Source of the DNA: Pseudomonadales bacterium
GTDB taxonomy: Bacteria > Pseudomonadota > Gammaproteobacteria > Pseudomonadales > Azotimanducaceae
Length of the DNA: 58,154 nt
Assembly: GCA_030749725.1 (NCBI GenBank)
Contig: JASMJM010000038.1
Location: 1-58,154 of the forward strand
Reading direction: 5' to 3'
The translations under genes were made by a program, and so were the position numbers. A model generated the notes under the pieces. The model worked only from the letters and a program-made list of their open reading frames with translations. It searched no databases and had not been told where the DNA came from. Positions 18,281-27,499 of the stretch are shown piece by piece. The first letter of the stretch is position 1. Each line of letters opens with the position of its first letter.

Positions 18281-18565
18281 ATGGAGATGATTCGGTCATT
18301 CAAGTGCAAGGACACTCAGATATTGTTTGATGACCGTGACGTCAGGCGTTTTAGAGCCATTGAAAGGATTGCCAGACGAAAGCTACTGTATTTGCATCGG
18401 GCGATCAGACTGGATGATCTGAAGGTACCGCCAGGGAATCGTCTGGAATCTTTGCGAGGAAACAGGAAAGGTCGATACAGCATTCGCGTCAATGTCCACT
18501 GGCGCATTTGCTTTCGCTGGAACAGGGGCAATGCGTACGAAGTGGAAATTGTCGATTATCATTGA
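18281..18565 (+). CDS. higB: HigB-type toxin (RelE/ParE superfamily)
   Basis: A 94-residue toxin of the plasmid-maintenance killer family: MIRSFKCKDTQILF at the start, LESLRGNRKGRYSIRVN and WRICFRWNRG.AYEVEIVDYH at the end are the HigB hallmarks. HigB enzymes cleave mRNA on the ribosome. The start could equally be 18287 (MIRSF), the commoner family start. The toxin-first order and the antitoxin 10 bases downstream are the standard higBA arrangement. Confidence 0.87.
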   Translation: MEMIRSFKCKDTQILFDDRDVRRFRAIERIARRKLLYLHRAIRLDDLKVPPGNRLESLRGNRKGRYSIRVNVHWRICFRWNRGNAYEVEIVDYH

Positions 18566-18574
18566 GGTAGTGCC

Positions 18575-18871
18575 ATGGCTACGAAATTAGAACCGATCCA
18601 TCCCGGAGAAATTCTTCGTGAAGACTTTATGGTGCCTCTTGGGATCAGCATTAACCGGCTGGCTCGTGAGATCGCGGTGCCACCCGGCCGCATCAGTGAA
18701 ATTGTCAATGGCCGACGTGGTATATCGGCAGACACCTCTCTCAGACTAGCGCGATTCTTTAGCGTATCGGCGGAACTCTGGATCGGACTACAGGCGGAAT
18801 ACGACCTGCGCGTAGCCAGACAACAGTCGGCTGACGAAATTGACAAGCGTATCCAACCTTTTGCGGCTTAG
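18575..18871 (+). CDS. higA: HigA-type antitoxin (XRE helix-turn-helix)
   Basis: A 98-residue antitoxin with the HigA start IHPGEILREDFMVPLG and a helix-turn-helix at about residues 27-60 (INRLAREIAVPPGRISEIVNG). It neutralises HigB and normally represses the pair. GAGGTAG precedes the ATG. It is followed closely by a hydrolase gene that may be read through from the same promoter. Confidence 0.88.
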   Translation: MATKLEPIHPGEILREDFMVPLGISINRLAREIAVPPGRISEIVNGRRGISADTSLRLARFFSVSAELWIGLQAEYDLRVARQQSADEIDKRIQPFAA

Positions 18872-18887
18872 AGCGGGATTTACCGAT

Positions 18888-19625
18888 ATGAGAATAGAAG
18901 TCGATGGGGCCATGCTTAACGTGGCGGTGGATGGTGCCGAGGATGCTCCGGTCGTGCTCACCTGGAACGGGGCCATGTGTACGCTGCGGATGTGGGACGC
19001 AGTTGTGCCCAAACTGAACGACCAGTTTCGCATGATTCGCATTGATACACGCGGAGTGGGTCAAAGTACAGTCACCACCGATGCCGAGAGCCAGTATACC
19101 TTTGAGCAATACGCTGAGGATGCGAACCGGGTTCTCGATCAGTTTGGCGTCGAGCGTTGCCATATCTGGTCCATGGCCTGGGGTTCTCGGGCTGCCTTGG
19201 CTTATTGCTCACTCTATCCCCAACGGGTCATTTCCGCCGCACTGTTCGATGCCAATACCGGCCCGGCGGATGTTGCAGCCCAGCGCGAAGGTGGCAAGAA
19301 GGCAATGGAACTGCAGTTGGCAGCGGGCATAGAGCGGTTTCCCAGACCCGATGGCTGGAATACGCACGACAACCCGCAGGCTGCACAGCGCGCCATGACA
19401 GCCGCCGGCAGAATCGATCTACCGGGTGCGGTGCCGCGTCTAACCATGCCCGTATTGGTGGCAACAGGTGATCATGACCCTAATCTGCCACCGAGTCGCG
19501 AATTGGTCGCCAAGGCACCAAATGCCAGTCTGGTTGTGATGGAGAACGTCGGTCACGGTTCAGTACTGCAACGGCCTGACCTAACGACAGAGATCTTTCT
19601 GGAGTTCCAGGCATCACTGGCCTAG
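18888..19625 (+). CDS. Alpha/beta-hydrolase fold protein lacking the nucleophile Ser
   Basis: A 245-residue alpha/beta-hydrolase. VLTWNGAMCTLRMWDAVVP carries the oxyanion loop region, RIDTRGVGQST the usual DxRGxGxS motif, VLVATGDHDPNLPP the acid-bearing turn and GHGSVLQRP the catalytic His. At the nucleophile elbow, where G-x-S-x-G is expected, the sequence is S-M-A-W-G, so Ala97 replaces the serine (GCC codon). Either the enzyme is a non-hydrolytic member or it uses another chemistry. ATG at 18888 is preferred; a TTG at 18840 inside higA is the alternative. Confidence 0.75.
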   Translation: MRIEVDGAMLNVAVDGAEDAPVVLTWNGAMCTLRMWDAVVPKLNDQFRMIRIDTRGVGQSTVTTDAESQYTFEQYAEDANRVLDQFGVERCHIWSMAWGSRAALAYCSLYPQRVISAALFDANTGPADVAAQREGGKKAMELQLAAGIERFPRPDGWNTHDNPQAAQRAMTAAGRIDLPGAVPRLTMPVLVATGDHDPNLPPSRELVAKAPNASLVVMENVGHGSVLQRPDLTTEIFLEFQASLA

Positions 19626-19680
19626 CAACTGCATTACTGCAAAGAATGCGCTTTGATGCGCCCGTACAGGCATGTAACCG

Positions 19681-20352
19681 CTATATGCTTTCAGGCGGTT
19701 GCGTATCTTGACTGGAAAGTAAGCCCAGCACGAGTGTTGTCACAACCAAGATCAGGCTAATAACTAACCAGACCCCTCCCCACAGCCAGGCAGCTCCACC
19801 ATATTCTTCGGCAAGCATGAAGGCATCCGAGCGCAGCCCTGACCGGGCGATGGTATCGCTATAGATATCGTAGGGAACATAGATCAGATTTGTCATGCCA
19901 ATCACTCTGAGAATCAGATCATTGATCTCCGTATTGAGCTTCCATCCGGATACGATAAGACTGATTCCAACGATACCGGCAAAGGCCAACGGGAATAGTT
20001 CCCTGATGAAGGAACCCGCAATTGCCAGGACTACTACACCGAGGATGATCATCATTGCTTTATCCAGCTCAGTTCGTACAGCGACCAGATAGATAATCAT
20101 GCCCCATACCAGGGAACCCAGGTAACCCGCAGTCAGGGTCAAGAAGCGATTACCGCCCGCGGAAATAACGTGTCCGCCCTGCATCTGATCGATGACTAAC
20201 GCTTCTACTGAGCCACCAGTGGAGATGGTCATCAAGGCGTGCGATGATTCGTGGAAAAAAACTACCAGCAGTTTGAGGGGATATAGAACGGGATAATGCC
20301 ACAGCAGGAAGATAGCTGTTACCAAGGCAGTAAGTATGAGAATCTGTTTCAT
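19681..20352 (-). CDS. M50B-like membrane metallopeptidase
   Basis: A 223-residue polytopic membrane protein. HESSHAL at residues 34-40 is the HExxH zinc-binding motif inside the first long helix, followed by GG.V....GGNRFLTLTAGYLGS, matching the PF13398 (peptidase M50B-like) family. YDIYSDTIARSG has the Asp expected to give the third ligand. Such proteins are putative intramembrane peptidases of unknown substrate. It is the last gene on this strand after the peptide importer; the 79-bp gap suggests separate expression. Confidence 0.78.
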   Translation of the reverse strand: MKQILILTALVTAIFLLWHYPVLYPLKLLVVFFHESSHALMTISTGGSVEALVIDQMQGGHVISAGGNRFLTLTAGYLGSLVWGMIIYLVAVRTELDKAMMIILGVVVLAIAGSFIRELFPLAFAGIVGISLIVSGWKLNTEINDLILRVIGMTNLIYVPYDIYSDTIARSGLRSDAFMLAEEYGGAAWLWGGVWLVISLILVVTTLVLGLLSSQDTQPPESI

Positions 20353-20431
20353 AGATCATCCTGATGAGCGCGCTCACCACACTTGAGCGCGTAGCCATTG
20401 TCCATTGGACATGCTAACGATGTAACAAGTC

Positions 20432-21331
20432 TCAATGAATAACTCCCTTTAGCCGTGGATCCAGAACGTCACGAACGGCATCGCCAACGAAGTTGAAGGC
20501 AAGCACCAGTACGAAGATGGCAAGCCCCGGAACCACAGACAACAACGGCTGCTGGTCCAGCATCGGGAATGCTTGCTGCAGCATGTTTCCCCAGGTGGGC
20601 GTTGGTGGCTGAATGCCGACACCGATGAAACCGAGCGCAGCTTCGGTGAGGACGGCATACCCCATGCTTAGAGTGCTCTGTACGATCACCGGAGCCACAC
20701 TGTTGGGAAGGATGTGCTTGATGATGATGCGTGGGTGGCTCATGCCGCCGGCCTCTGCGGCCGCGACATAATCGAGTTCGCGGATCATCAATCCCTGACT
20801 GCGTATCACCCGTGCCATCCAAGGCACGTTAGCCAGTCCGATCGCCACGATTACGGTCGTTAGGGAACCCCCGATTGCCGCTGCGAGCCCGACTGCGATG
20901 AGAAGGCTGGGAAATACCGCCAGGGAATCCATTAGGCGCATGATTGCGTCGTCAACGAATCCCCGGAAGTAGACTGACACTAACCCTAAGGGGACACCGA
21001 TCAGCACTCCGAGCCCCACCGCACCAAGGCTGACCATAAGTGCTACTTGCGCCCCTTTGATCAAGCGTGCCAGTGTGTCGCGACCCATCTGATCCGAGCC
21101 GAGCCAATGTTCGGCCGAGATTCCGCTCAAGAGGTTGTCGAAGTCCATCTCCTCCGGATCGATCGGCACGATCCAGGGCGCTGACAACGCAGCGAACACC
21201 GTCAAGGTAATAACCACAACACCAAAGACCGCTGGTGGAATCCGAAACAGCTTGCGTAGCACCTCAACGACAGGATGCGATCCCAAGGGTGTTGGCTGCG
21301 GGGTGGTGACTTCGATGACAGAGCTACTCAT
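20432..21331 (-). CDS. Dipeptide/oligopeptide ABC permease, DppC-like
   Basis: A 299-residue inner-membrane permease with six helices and the conserved EAA loop (DYVAAAEAGGMSHPRIIIKHILPN). The N-terminal extension ending in ISAEHWLGSDQMGRDTLARL is diagnostic of the DppC/OppC subfamily. ATG at 21331 overlaps the stop of the DppB-like gene by 8 bases, a typical coupled arrangement. Fifth and last gene of the importer operon. Confidence 0.92.
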   Translation of the reverse strand: MSSSVIEVTTPQPTPLGSHPVVEVLRKLFRIPPAVFGVVVITLTVFAALSAPWIVPIDPEEMDFDNLLSGISAEHWLGSDQMGRDTLARLIKGAQVALMVSLGAVGLGVLIGVPLGLVSVYFRGFVDDAIMRLMDSLAVFPSLLIAVGLAAAIGGSLTTVIVAIGLANVPWMARVIRSQGLMIRELDYVAAAEAGGMSHPRIIIKHILPNSVAPVIVQSTLSMGYAVLTEAALGFIGVGIQPPTPTWGNMLQQAFPMLDQQPLLSVVPGLAIFVLVLAFNFVGDAVRDVLDPRLKGVIH

Positions 21332-22277
21332 CGTATTTGATCCTCGGATCGAGCCACGCGTAGACGATGTCGGTGATGAGGTTGGCAAACAGCACTGCCA
21401 GTGCCATGAGCAGTACGGCCCCCTGTACCGCCATGAAGTCACGAGCGAAGATTGCTTGCACCATGAAGTTACCCATGCCGGGAATCCCAAACAGTGTTTC
21501 GATGACCACCGCCCCTGCAAAGATCCGTCCGGTTTGCAGACCGAAGACAGTGACAACTGGTAACAGCGCGTTGCGCAGAGCATGTACCCAGATCACCGTT
21601 CCTTCGCGCATGCCCTTGGCGCGCGCAGTGCGCACGTAGTCCTGTGCCAGCACCTCCAGCATCGCTGAGCGGCTCTGTCGCATGATCAACGCCCAGCTTG
21701 TGATCCCCAAGGCGAATGCGGGCAGGATCATGTGACGCAGACCTTGGGCAGGATCTTCAAAGATGTCCACATAGCCTTGCGTCGGCAGCCAGCCCAGCCT
21801 CACGCCAAACAGCAAGATGGCCATGATACCGAGCCAGAAATTTGGGATTGCCACGCCGCCGATCGACAACACAGTGGCCACGTAATCCACGGCCGTGCCG
21901 CGGTAAACAGCGGAGGCGATCCCGGCCGGTACCCCGATTGCAGCGGATAAGATCCAGGCGATGATGCCGAACTGCAGCGTTACCCTGGCTCGCGTGGCAA
22001 GCTCTTCCGCTATGGGCCGCTGGTTCTGCGTGGAACGTCCCAGATCGCCCTGCAGTGCATTACCAAGCCAAATCCCGTACTGCACCAGCACCGGTTCGTC
22101 CAGATGATGCTCTTTGCGAATGATGGCGAGTTGCTCTTCGTCGAGTGATTCGCCGGGACCGATCAAAGCGCGCGCTGGATCGCCGGGAATAGCTAACATG
22201 AGGGCATAGACCATGAACGTGATGATTGCGAGCACGGGCAGTATTTGCAGCAAGCGACGTGCTATGTACGGCCACAT
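21324..22277 (-). CDS. Dipeptide/oligopeptide ABC permease, DppB-like
   Basis: A 317-residue permease beginning MWPYIARRLLQILPVLAIIT, the DppB/OppB N-terminal helix, with LDEPVLVQYGIWLGNALQGDLG in the first periplasmic loop and an EAA loop DYVRTARAKGMREGTVIWVHALRNALLPV. It forms the channel with the DppC-like partner. No strong ribosome site is visible, consistent with coupled translation. Confidence 0.92.
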   Translation of the reverse strand: MWPYIARRLLQILPVLAIITFMVYALMLAIPGDPARALIGPGESLDEEQLAIIRKEHHLDEPVLVQYGIWLGNALQGDLGRSTQNQRPIAEELATRARVTLQFGIIAWILSAAIGVPAGIASAVYRGTAVDYVATVLSIGGVAIPNFWLGIMAILLFGVRLGWLPTQGYVDIFEDPAQGLRHMILPAFALGITSWALIMRQSRSAMLEVLAQDYVRTARAKGMREGTVIWVHALRNALLPVVTVFGLQTGRIFAGAVVIETLFGIPGMGNFMVQAIFARDFMAVQGAVLLMALAVLFANLITDIVYAWLDPRIKYDE

Positions 22278-22307
22278 GGCGCGCTTGCTCTCGTTAAGTC
22301 GATCAGG

Positions 22308-23900
22308 TTATTCATCGATCCAGATTTCCCGCAGGGTCATCTTGCCGTCCCATCCCATCAAACGATCGAGATTGCCGACCCTTTTCGGCGCTGTTGCGTA
22401 GCTCACACCGTATAGGAGCGGCACGTACCAAGCTTCCCCAAGCACGATCTCGTCCAGTTTCTTGTAGACGCGCTTGCGTTCGTTGACGTCGTAATAGGTT
22501 GCGCCTTCCTCCACCAACGCGTCGACGTCGGCACGGGGTAGATTACCCGCGTTGTAGTATCCATCACTCTTGTACGCCAACGATGCAACCCAGTCTGGTT
22601 CCGGATAACGACTCCAACCGGTTAGATAAAGCGGGTACTCACGACCGTGGAAGAATTTTTCGGTGGCCGGTCCAGTGCTGAGTACTTCGATGTTCATGGT
22701 GATTCCCACCTTCTTCAGCATCACCCGGATGATCTCCGCCGTCGGTATGAGTACCGGGCTGTTGCTGGTAACGGCGGTAAACTCGAAGCCATCCTGTTTA
22801 CCTGCCCTTGCCAGGTAATCGCGCGCCTTGTCGAGGTCATAGAACGGTCGCGGCACATCGGGATCATGGGCCCAGGCGCCCACCGGCCACATGCCGGCAT
22901 CGGCAACGATGACCTTGTCGAAGAAGATGGCTCTGTTGATCACCTCCGGATTGACGGCATGCGCCACGGCAAGGCGCAGGTTGGCATCGTTCAAAGGCGG
23001 CTTTGCTACGTTGAAAGCGAGCAGCAGCGCGATACTGCCGCCGGGCATGGTTTCGATTCGAAAACGATCGTCACGTTGGAATGCTGCAACGTCTTTGTAG
23101 GGAAGATACGCCACGTCGATCTCACCGGTGCGAAGCGCTGAGGCGAGGACTGTCTGGTCGCGAATCACCCGAATCGTTACCTCATCCAGGTACGGCAGAC
23201 GACGACCCTCTGCATCGGTTCCCCAGTAGTGTTCGTTGCGCACCAGATGCACTAAGGTGCCTGTGATGACTTTGTTGACCTTGAAGGGTCCCGTGCCCGC
23301 CGGTCGCCATCCATAGTCTGCGCCGAGTGCGGCGACTTCGGCAGGCGAGTTCATCACGCCGCCACGATCCGCCAACATGTTGAGTCCCGCGCCCCAGGCG
23401 CGTTTCAAGTTGAAGCGTACCGTATGTTCATCGATGACGTCGATTGATTGGATGACCGTCATCGACGCCCGCGGAGTCGCCTTGGTTTTGGGATCCAAAA
23501 TTCGTTCGACATTGAATTTTACGGCGTCGGCATTGAATCGCGTGCCGTCGTGAAACGTCACCCCCTCGCGCAAATGAAAGGTGATCGCATCGGGATCTGA
23601 AGAGATCTCCCAAGACGTGGCCAATGAAGTCGATGATCGTGGCGACAGCTTCCGATCGGCGTCTACCAGTTGGTCATAAATCTGCCGCCAGTAATACGCG
23701 TCGCCACCCGAGCGTCCAAGCGCCGCATCCAACGATGTCGGCTCAAGGCCATAGCCGACACGCAGGTGCCCGCCATAACGTGGACCGTCTGCTCGGGCCT
23801 GCGCATCCACAGCGACGCCGAGAGAATTACCACGGTCTGTCTCGGAACAGCCGCTGAGAATGCAACACCCGAAGACGCAGGCAAGTGACCATCGCGTCAT
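22308..23900 (-). CDS. Peptide ABC transporter binding lipoprotein (SBP family 5)
   Basis: A 530-residue periplasmic binding protein. Signal sequence with lipobox LSGC (Cys about 18), then the family-5 features GGHLRVGYGLEPTSLDAALG, TFHLREGVTFHDGTRFNADAVKFNVERI and AVAHAVNPEVINRAIFFDK. AAAGGGG lies 9 bases upstream of ATG. The operon context makes it the receptor of the importer; ligands of this family include di- and oligopeptides, nickel chelates and other small solutes, so the ligand stays open. Confidence 0.92.
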   Translation of the reverse strand: MTRWSLACVFGCCILSGCSETDRGNSLGVAVDAQARADGPRYGGHLRVGYGLEPTSLDAALGRSGGDAYYWRQIYDQLVDADRKLSPRSSTSLATSWEISSDPDAITFHLREGVTFHDGTRFNADAVKFNVERILDPKTKATPRASMTVIQSIDVIDEHTVRFNLKRAWGAGLNMLADRGGVMNSPAEVAALGADYGWRPAGTGPFKVNKVITGTLVHLVRNEHYWGTDAEGRRLPYLDEVTIRVIRDQTVLASALRTGEIDVAYLPYKDVAAFQRDDRFRIETMPGGSIALLLAFNVAKPPLNDANLRLAVAHAVNPEVINRAIFFDKVIVADAGMWPVGAWAHDPDVPRPFYDLDKARDYLARAGKQDGFEFTAVTSNSPVLIPTAEIIRVMLKKVGITMNIEVLSTGPATEKFFHGREYPLYLTGWSRYPEPDWVASLAYKSDGYYNAGNLPRADVDALVEEGATYYDVNERKRVYKKLDEIVLGEAWYVPLLYGVSYATAPKRVGNLDRLMGWDGKMTLREIWIDE

Positions 23901-23924
23901 GTTAAGTGCCCCTTTGTTTGACGG

Positions 23925-24911
23925 TCAACGTAAATGGCATGCGACGCGGTGGCCAATCCGGTGACCTTCGGCCACTTCCTTCAGTGGAGGATCTTCTACT
24001 CTGCAGCGTTCGGTCGCATACGGACATCGGGTATGGAAGTGGCACCCGCTTGGCCGCGAGATCGGGCTTGGAACATCTCCCTTCAATAATCGCTTCTTTC
24101 TTTCCCGGGCTGGATCGGGAGCCGGGACGGCCGCCAAAAGGCTTTCTGTGTACGGGTGTTGCGGGCTCGCGAAGAGTTCCCGTTTGTCGGCAACTTCGAC
24201 GATGCGCCCGAGATACATGACGGCAACCTGATCACTGATGTGCTCGACTACGGCCAAGTCGTGCGCGATAAAAAGGTAGGACAGCGAGTACTCCTGCTGC
24301 AGATCCATCAACAGGTTGATGACTTGTGCCTGAATGGAAACGTCGAGTGCCGACACGGGCTCGTCGCATATAATGAGTTCCGGGTTGAGTGACAATGCGC
24401 GCGCGATACCGAGGCGCTGGCGCTGACCACCGGAAAACTCGTGCGGGTAGTTGCGCAGTTGGTCACTCCTCAGGCCAACATGTTCGAACAGCTCTGCTAC
24501 GCGCTGCTTGCGCTCACTGCCGGTAATGACGCCGTGCACGTCCAGGAGTTCGCCGACGATTTCCCCAGCCGACATTCTGGGATCCAGCGATGAGAAGGGA
24601 TCCTGAAAGATGATCTGCATGCGTCGACGATGTGCACGTAAAGCGCGATTGCCAAGCGTGGTGATGTCGTTACCGACCAGCCGGATCGACCCTGCCGTAG
24701 GCTTGAGCAGGCGCAGCACGGTTCGGCCCACCGTTGACTTCCCGCATCCGCTTTCGCCGACGAGCCCGAGGGTCTCCCCTTCGTTAATCGAAAACGTGAC
24801 GCCGTCCACCGCATGTACGTTATCTGCAACTCGACCGAGTACGCCCTTGCGCACCGGGAAGTGTTTCTTCAGGTCAGTGACTTCGAGGACGGGAGTCTTA
24901 ACGCTAGTCAC
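23925..24911 (-). CDS. Peptide ABC transporter ATPase, DppF/OppF-like
   Basis: A 328-residue ATPase: Walker [10 protein letters not shown], signature LSGGQ-like [15 protein letters not shown], Walker [13 protein letters not shown]. The C-terminal extension with [18 protein letters not shown] is the oligopeptide-transporter cysteine domain that binds an iron-sulfur cluster in related proteins. It starts with GTG directly after the TGA stop of the DppD-like gene, indicating coupling. Confidence 0.92.
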   Translation of the reverse strand: MTSVKTPVLEVTDLKKHFPVRKGVLGRVADNVHAVDGVTFSINEGETLGLVGESGCGKSTVGRTVLRLLKPTAGSIRLVGNDITTLGNRALRAHRRRMQIIFQDPFSSLDPRMSAGEIVGELLDVHGVITGSERKQRVAELFEHVGLRSDQLRNYPHEFSGGQRQRLGIARALSLNPELIICDEPVSALDVSIQAQVINLLMDLQQEYSLSYLFIAHDLAVVEHISDQVAVMYLGRIVEVADKRELFASPQHPYTESLLAAVPAPDPARERKKRLLKGDVPSPISRPSGCHFHTRCPYATERCRVEDPPLKEVAEGHRIGHRVACHLR

Positions 24912-25958
24912 TCAACTTGCCTCCGCACTTGCAGCGTGCCAGCAAGCCACCCAATGATCCGATCCGTCTGTTTCATTGAAAGGTGGTACCTCGGCGCGAC
25001 AATGATCGTCCGCCTTGTAACATCGTGGTGCAAATTCGCATCCACTCGGCATCGCTGCCAACGACGGAACGACACCCGGGATCTCGGCAAGTCGCTGAGT
25101 GCGCCCAACGGATGGATCTGCGCCAACCGATGCATCGAGGCGCGGTACGGACGCCAGCAAGCCTTTTGTATAGGGATGCAATGGCACCTGGAAAATCCGG
25201 TTCACCTGAGCTTCTTCCACTTTACGTCCTGCGTACATGACGATCACGCGATGTGCCGTTTCGGCGATGACGCCGAGGTCGTGCGTAATAAGGATGACGG
25301 CTGTATTCAAACGGGATTGCAGATCCACAATCAGGTCGAGCACTTGCGCCTGTATGGTAACGTCGAGAGCCGTAGTCGGCTCGTCTGCAATCAGTACTTT
25401 CGGATTGCATGCAAGCGCCATGGCAATCATGGCGCGTTGGCGCATGCCGCCGGAGAGCTGGTGGGGATACTCGCGCGCACGCCTGGTCGACTCCGGTATA
25501 TGTACCAAGTCCAGCATCTCGATGGCACGGGCGCGCGCCGCCCTCCGCGTTAGCCCTTCGTGACGGCGCAACGTCTCACCGATCTGGTAGCCGATGGTCA
25601 GCACCGGATTAAGGGATGTCATCGGCTCCTGAAAGATCATGGCGATGTCATTACCCCGAACATCGACCAATTCACGCTGGGGAATTTGCAGTAGGTCGCG
25701 ATCTTCGAGGTATGCTTGCCCCTGAACGATTCGCCCTGGTGGACTTGGCACCAGCCGCAGGATCGACAGTGCCGTGATGCTCTTGCCGCAGCCGGACTCA
25801 CCGACGATGCCCAGGGTTTGCCCCTGACGTACGGTGAAAGACACACCGTTGACCGCTCGTCCTGCACCCTCCGGGGTCTGAAACTCCGTCACCAGGTTTC
25901 TGACATCGAGGACAACTTCGCCTTTATCGGCGCCGACGGTTGTGGCGGTATTGTTCAA
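24912..25958 (-). CDS. Peptide ABC transporter ATPase, DppD/OppD-like
   Basis: A 348-residue ATPase heading the importer operon: Walker [10 protein letters not shown], signature LSGGMRQRAMIAMAL, Walker B VLIADEPTTALD, and a C-terminal PSGCEFAPRCYKADDHC extension. The start is a TTG at 25958 with AAGG about 9 bases upstream; no ATG or GTG in frame lies before the conserved core, so a rare start is likely. The order D-F-A-B-C differs from the common A-B-C-D-F order. Confidence 0.88.
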   Translation of the reverse strand: MNNTATTVGADKGEVVLDVRNLVTEFQTPEGAGRAVNGVSFTVRQGQTLGIVGESGCGKSITALSILRLVPSPPGRIVQGQAYLEDRDLLQIPQRELVDVRGNDIAMIFQEPMTSLNPVLTIGYQIGETLRRHEGLTRRAARARAIEMLDLVHIPESTRRAREYPHQLSGGMRQRAMIAMALACNPKVLIADEPTTALDVTIQAQVLDLIVDLQSRLNTAVILITHDLGVIAETAHRVIVMYAGRKVEEAQVNRIFQVPLHPYTKGLLASVPRLDASVGADPSVGRTQRLAEIPGVVPSLAAMPSGCEFAPRCYKADDHCRAEVPPFNETDGSDHWVACWHAASAEAS

Positions 25959-26424
25959 ATTCGAGCCTTAAGAAGTGTCGGGTGACCCCGCGTTCTGTTT
26001 ACCCGTCGGCACATCCAGTCGGCCGAAGCATGCTGCACAGATCAGGGCAGATCAAGAATAAACCACCTTTACTCGCAATCTCAATGCATCCTTGCATGAG
26101 GGCGGCAAAAGCGACTGATCGCTCCTATTCCTGCGATGGGTATGTCTTATAGGACGGGATATCGGTCTGGAGGGAGTGCCATGCTGCCTTGGACCCTGCC
26201 CATATCTGTGCAGCGGGCCTCTTACCCGCATCGCCGTCGAGTGTTCCAACAGCAAGTAAGAAACCGAAGTGGTGGTTTGAACTGTAGTCGGCCTAAATAT
26301 ATCGTATTAAATCAGATAGTTACATATCAGATTCACATTGCCACTTATTATGCGGTAAGGCCCCTCGAAACCGGCTATGATGTGTCAGTTGTTAGGGTCA
26401 GCCAACCAAGATTGGAGGTCTACC
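25959..26424. other. Divergent intergenic region without a supported gene
   Basis: This 466-bp stretch separates the importer operon (minus) from the secreted protein at 26425 (plus). Open frames here show no recognisable protein. The part from 26290 to 26355 is AT-rich and holds a repeated ATCAGAT; TATGAT at 26376-26381 could be a -10 box for the plus-strand gene but has no good -35 partner. It probably carries divergent promoters. Confidence 0.4.
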
Positions 26425-27453
26425 ATGATTCGTTTTGCCCTGATTCCTCTGTTGTTTCTATCTACTGGTGTGGCACAGGCTGCAGACATACCTGACCTCA
26501 CCGGAAACTATGACGCCGGCACGCTCACACCTTTGAATCGATCGCCTGCGTTCGGCGATAAGCAATTCATGACCCGTGAGGAAGGAAAAGCGATTGAGAC
26601 CAATTCGCAGGCACTGTTTGCAGGCAGTTTGAAGACGAGTGATCCCAACAGAACGGCGCCAGTCAAAGGCGGGGATGGCAACAACGCATATGGCGCCGGG
26701 AGTGTCGGTGGATACAACGCGTTCTGGGTAGATCCTGGTAGTGATGCATTCGAAATCGACGGCAAGTTCCGGACTTCAATCGTTTACGACCCACCCAATG
26801 GTCGTCAGCCGTCGATGACGATGAAGGGCATGATGAAGATGGCCAAGAATTTTGCTTCCTTCGCATACAACAATGACGGTACTGCCTCATGGCTTAAGAA
26901 AAAGGGAACAGGACCATTTGATGGCCCCGAAACCCTGTCGCTTGCCGAACGATGCCTGCTTGGCTTCAGTGCAGGTCCGCCAATGTTGCCGGGTCTTTAC
27001 AACAACTTTAAGAAAATTGTACAGACCGAGCATCACGTCGTGATCCTTTTGGAAATGGTTCATGACGCGCGCATTATTCGTCTCGATTCTGAGCACGCAC
27101 CGCAAACCTATCGCAAGTGGTTGGGTGATTCCATCGGCCGGTGGGAAGGGGATACACTCGTTGTCGATACCACCAACTTCCGTGAAGATACCGGCCTGTA
27201 TGGTGGTGACGAGAACCTGCATCTAACCGAACGCTTTTCCCTCCTGGAGGACGGCAATCTCCTTTACAAGTTCACAGTGGAAGATCCGACAATATGGACT
27301 GCGTCCTGGAGCGGTGAGTATGTTTGGAAGAAGAGTCCGGAACGCGTTTACGAGTACGCCTGCCATGAAGGCAACTACGCCATGGGCAACATTCTGCGTG
27401 GTGCCAGAATACTCGAGAAGGAGTTCACGGATCAGGCGGGCGGCAGCGAGTAG
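26425..27453 (+). CDS. Secreted protein of unknown function
   Basis: A 342-residue exported protein with signal peptide MIRFALIPLLFLSTGVAQAA. The conserved part GDSIGRWEGDTLVVDTTNF, the LTERF motif and YEYACHEGNYAM belong to a large family without characterised members that is widespread in Proteobacteria and Acidobacteria, often near oxidoreductases. ATG at 26425 has GGAGG 6 bases upstream; an in-frame ATG at 26377 would put residues before the signal sequence. No catalytic motif is evident. Confidence 0.72.
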   Translation: MIRFALIPLLFLSTGVAQAADIPDLTGNYDAGTLTPLNRSPAFGDKQFMTREEGKAIETNSQALFAGSLKTSDPNRTAPVKGGDGNNAYGAGSVGGYNAFWVDPGSDAFEIDGKFRTSIVYDPPNGRQPSMTMKGMMKMAKNFASFAYNNDGTASWLKKKGTGPFDGPETLSLAERCLLGFSAGPPMLPGLYNNFKKIVQTEHHVVILLEMVHDARIIRLDSEHAPQTYRKWLGDSIGRWEGDTLVVDTTNFREDTGLYGGDENLHLTERFSLLEDGNLLYKFTVEDPTIWTASWSGEYVWKKSPERVYEYACHEGNYAMGNILRGARILEKEFTDQAGGSE

Positions 27454-27499
27454 GGTGAACCGCTGAAGGCCTTCCCCGTGACTTGGGAAGAGACGCTAG

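Noticed and set aside
26136-26495. Plus-strand frame before the secreted protein
   Set aside because: It overlaps the real start in another frame and shows no family features.
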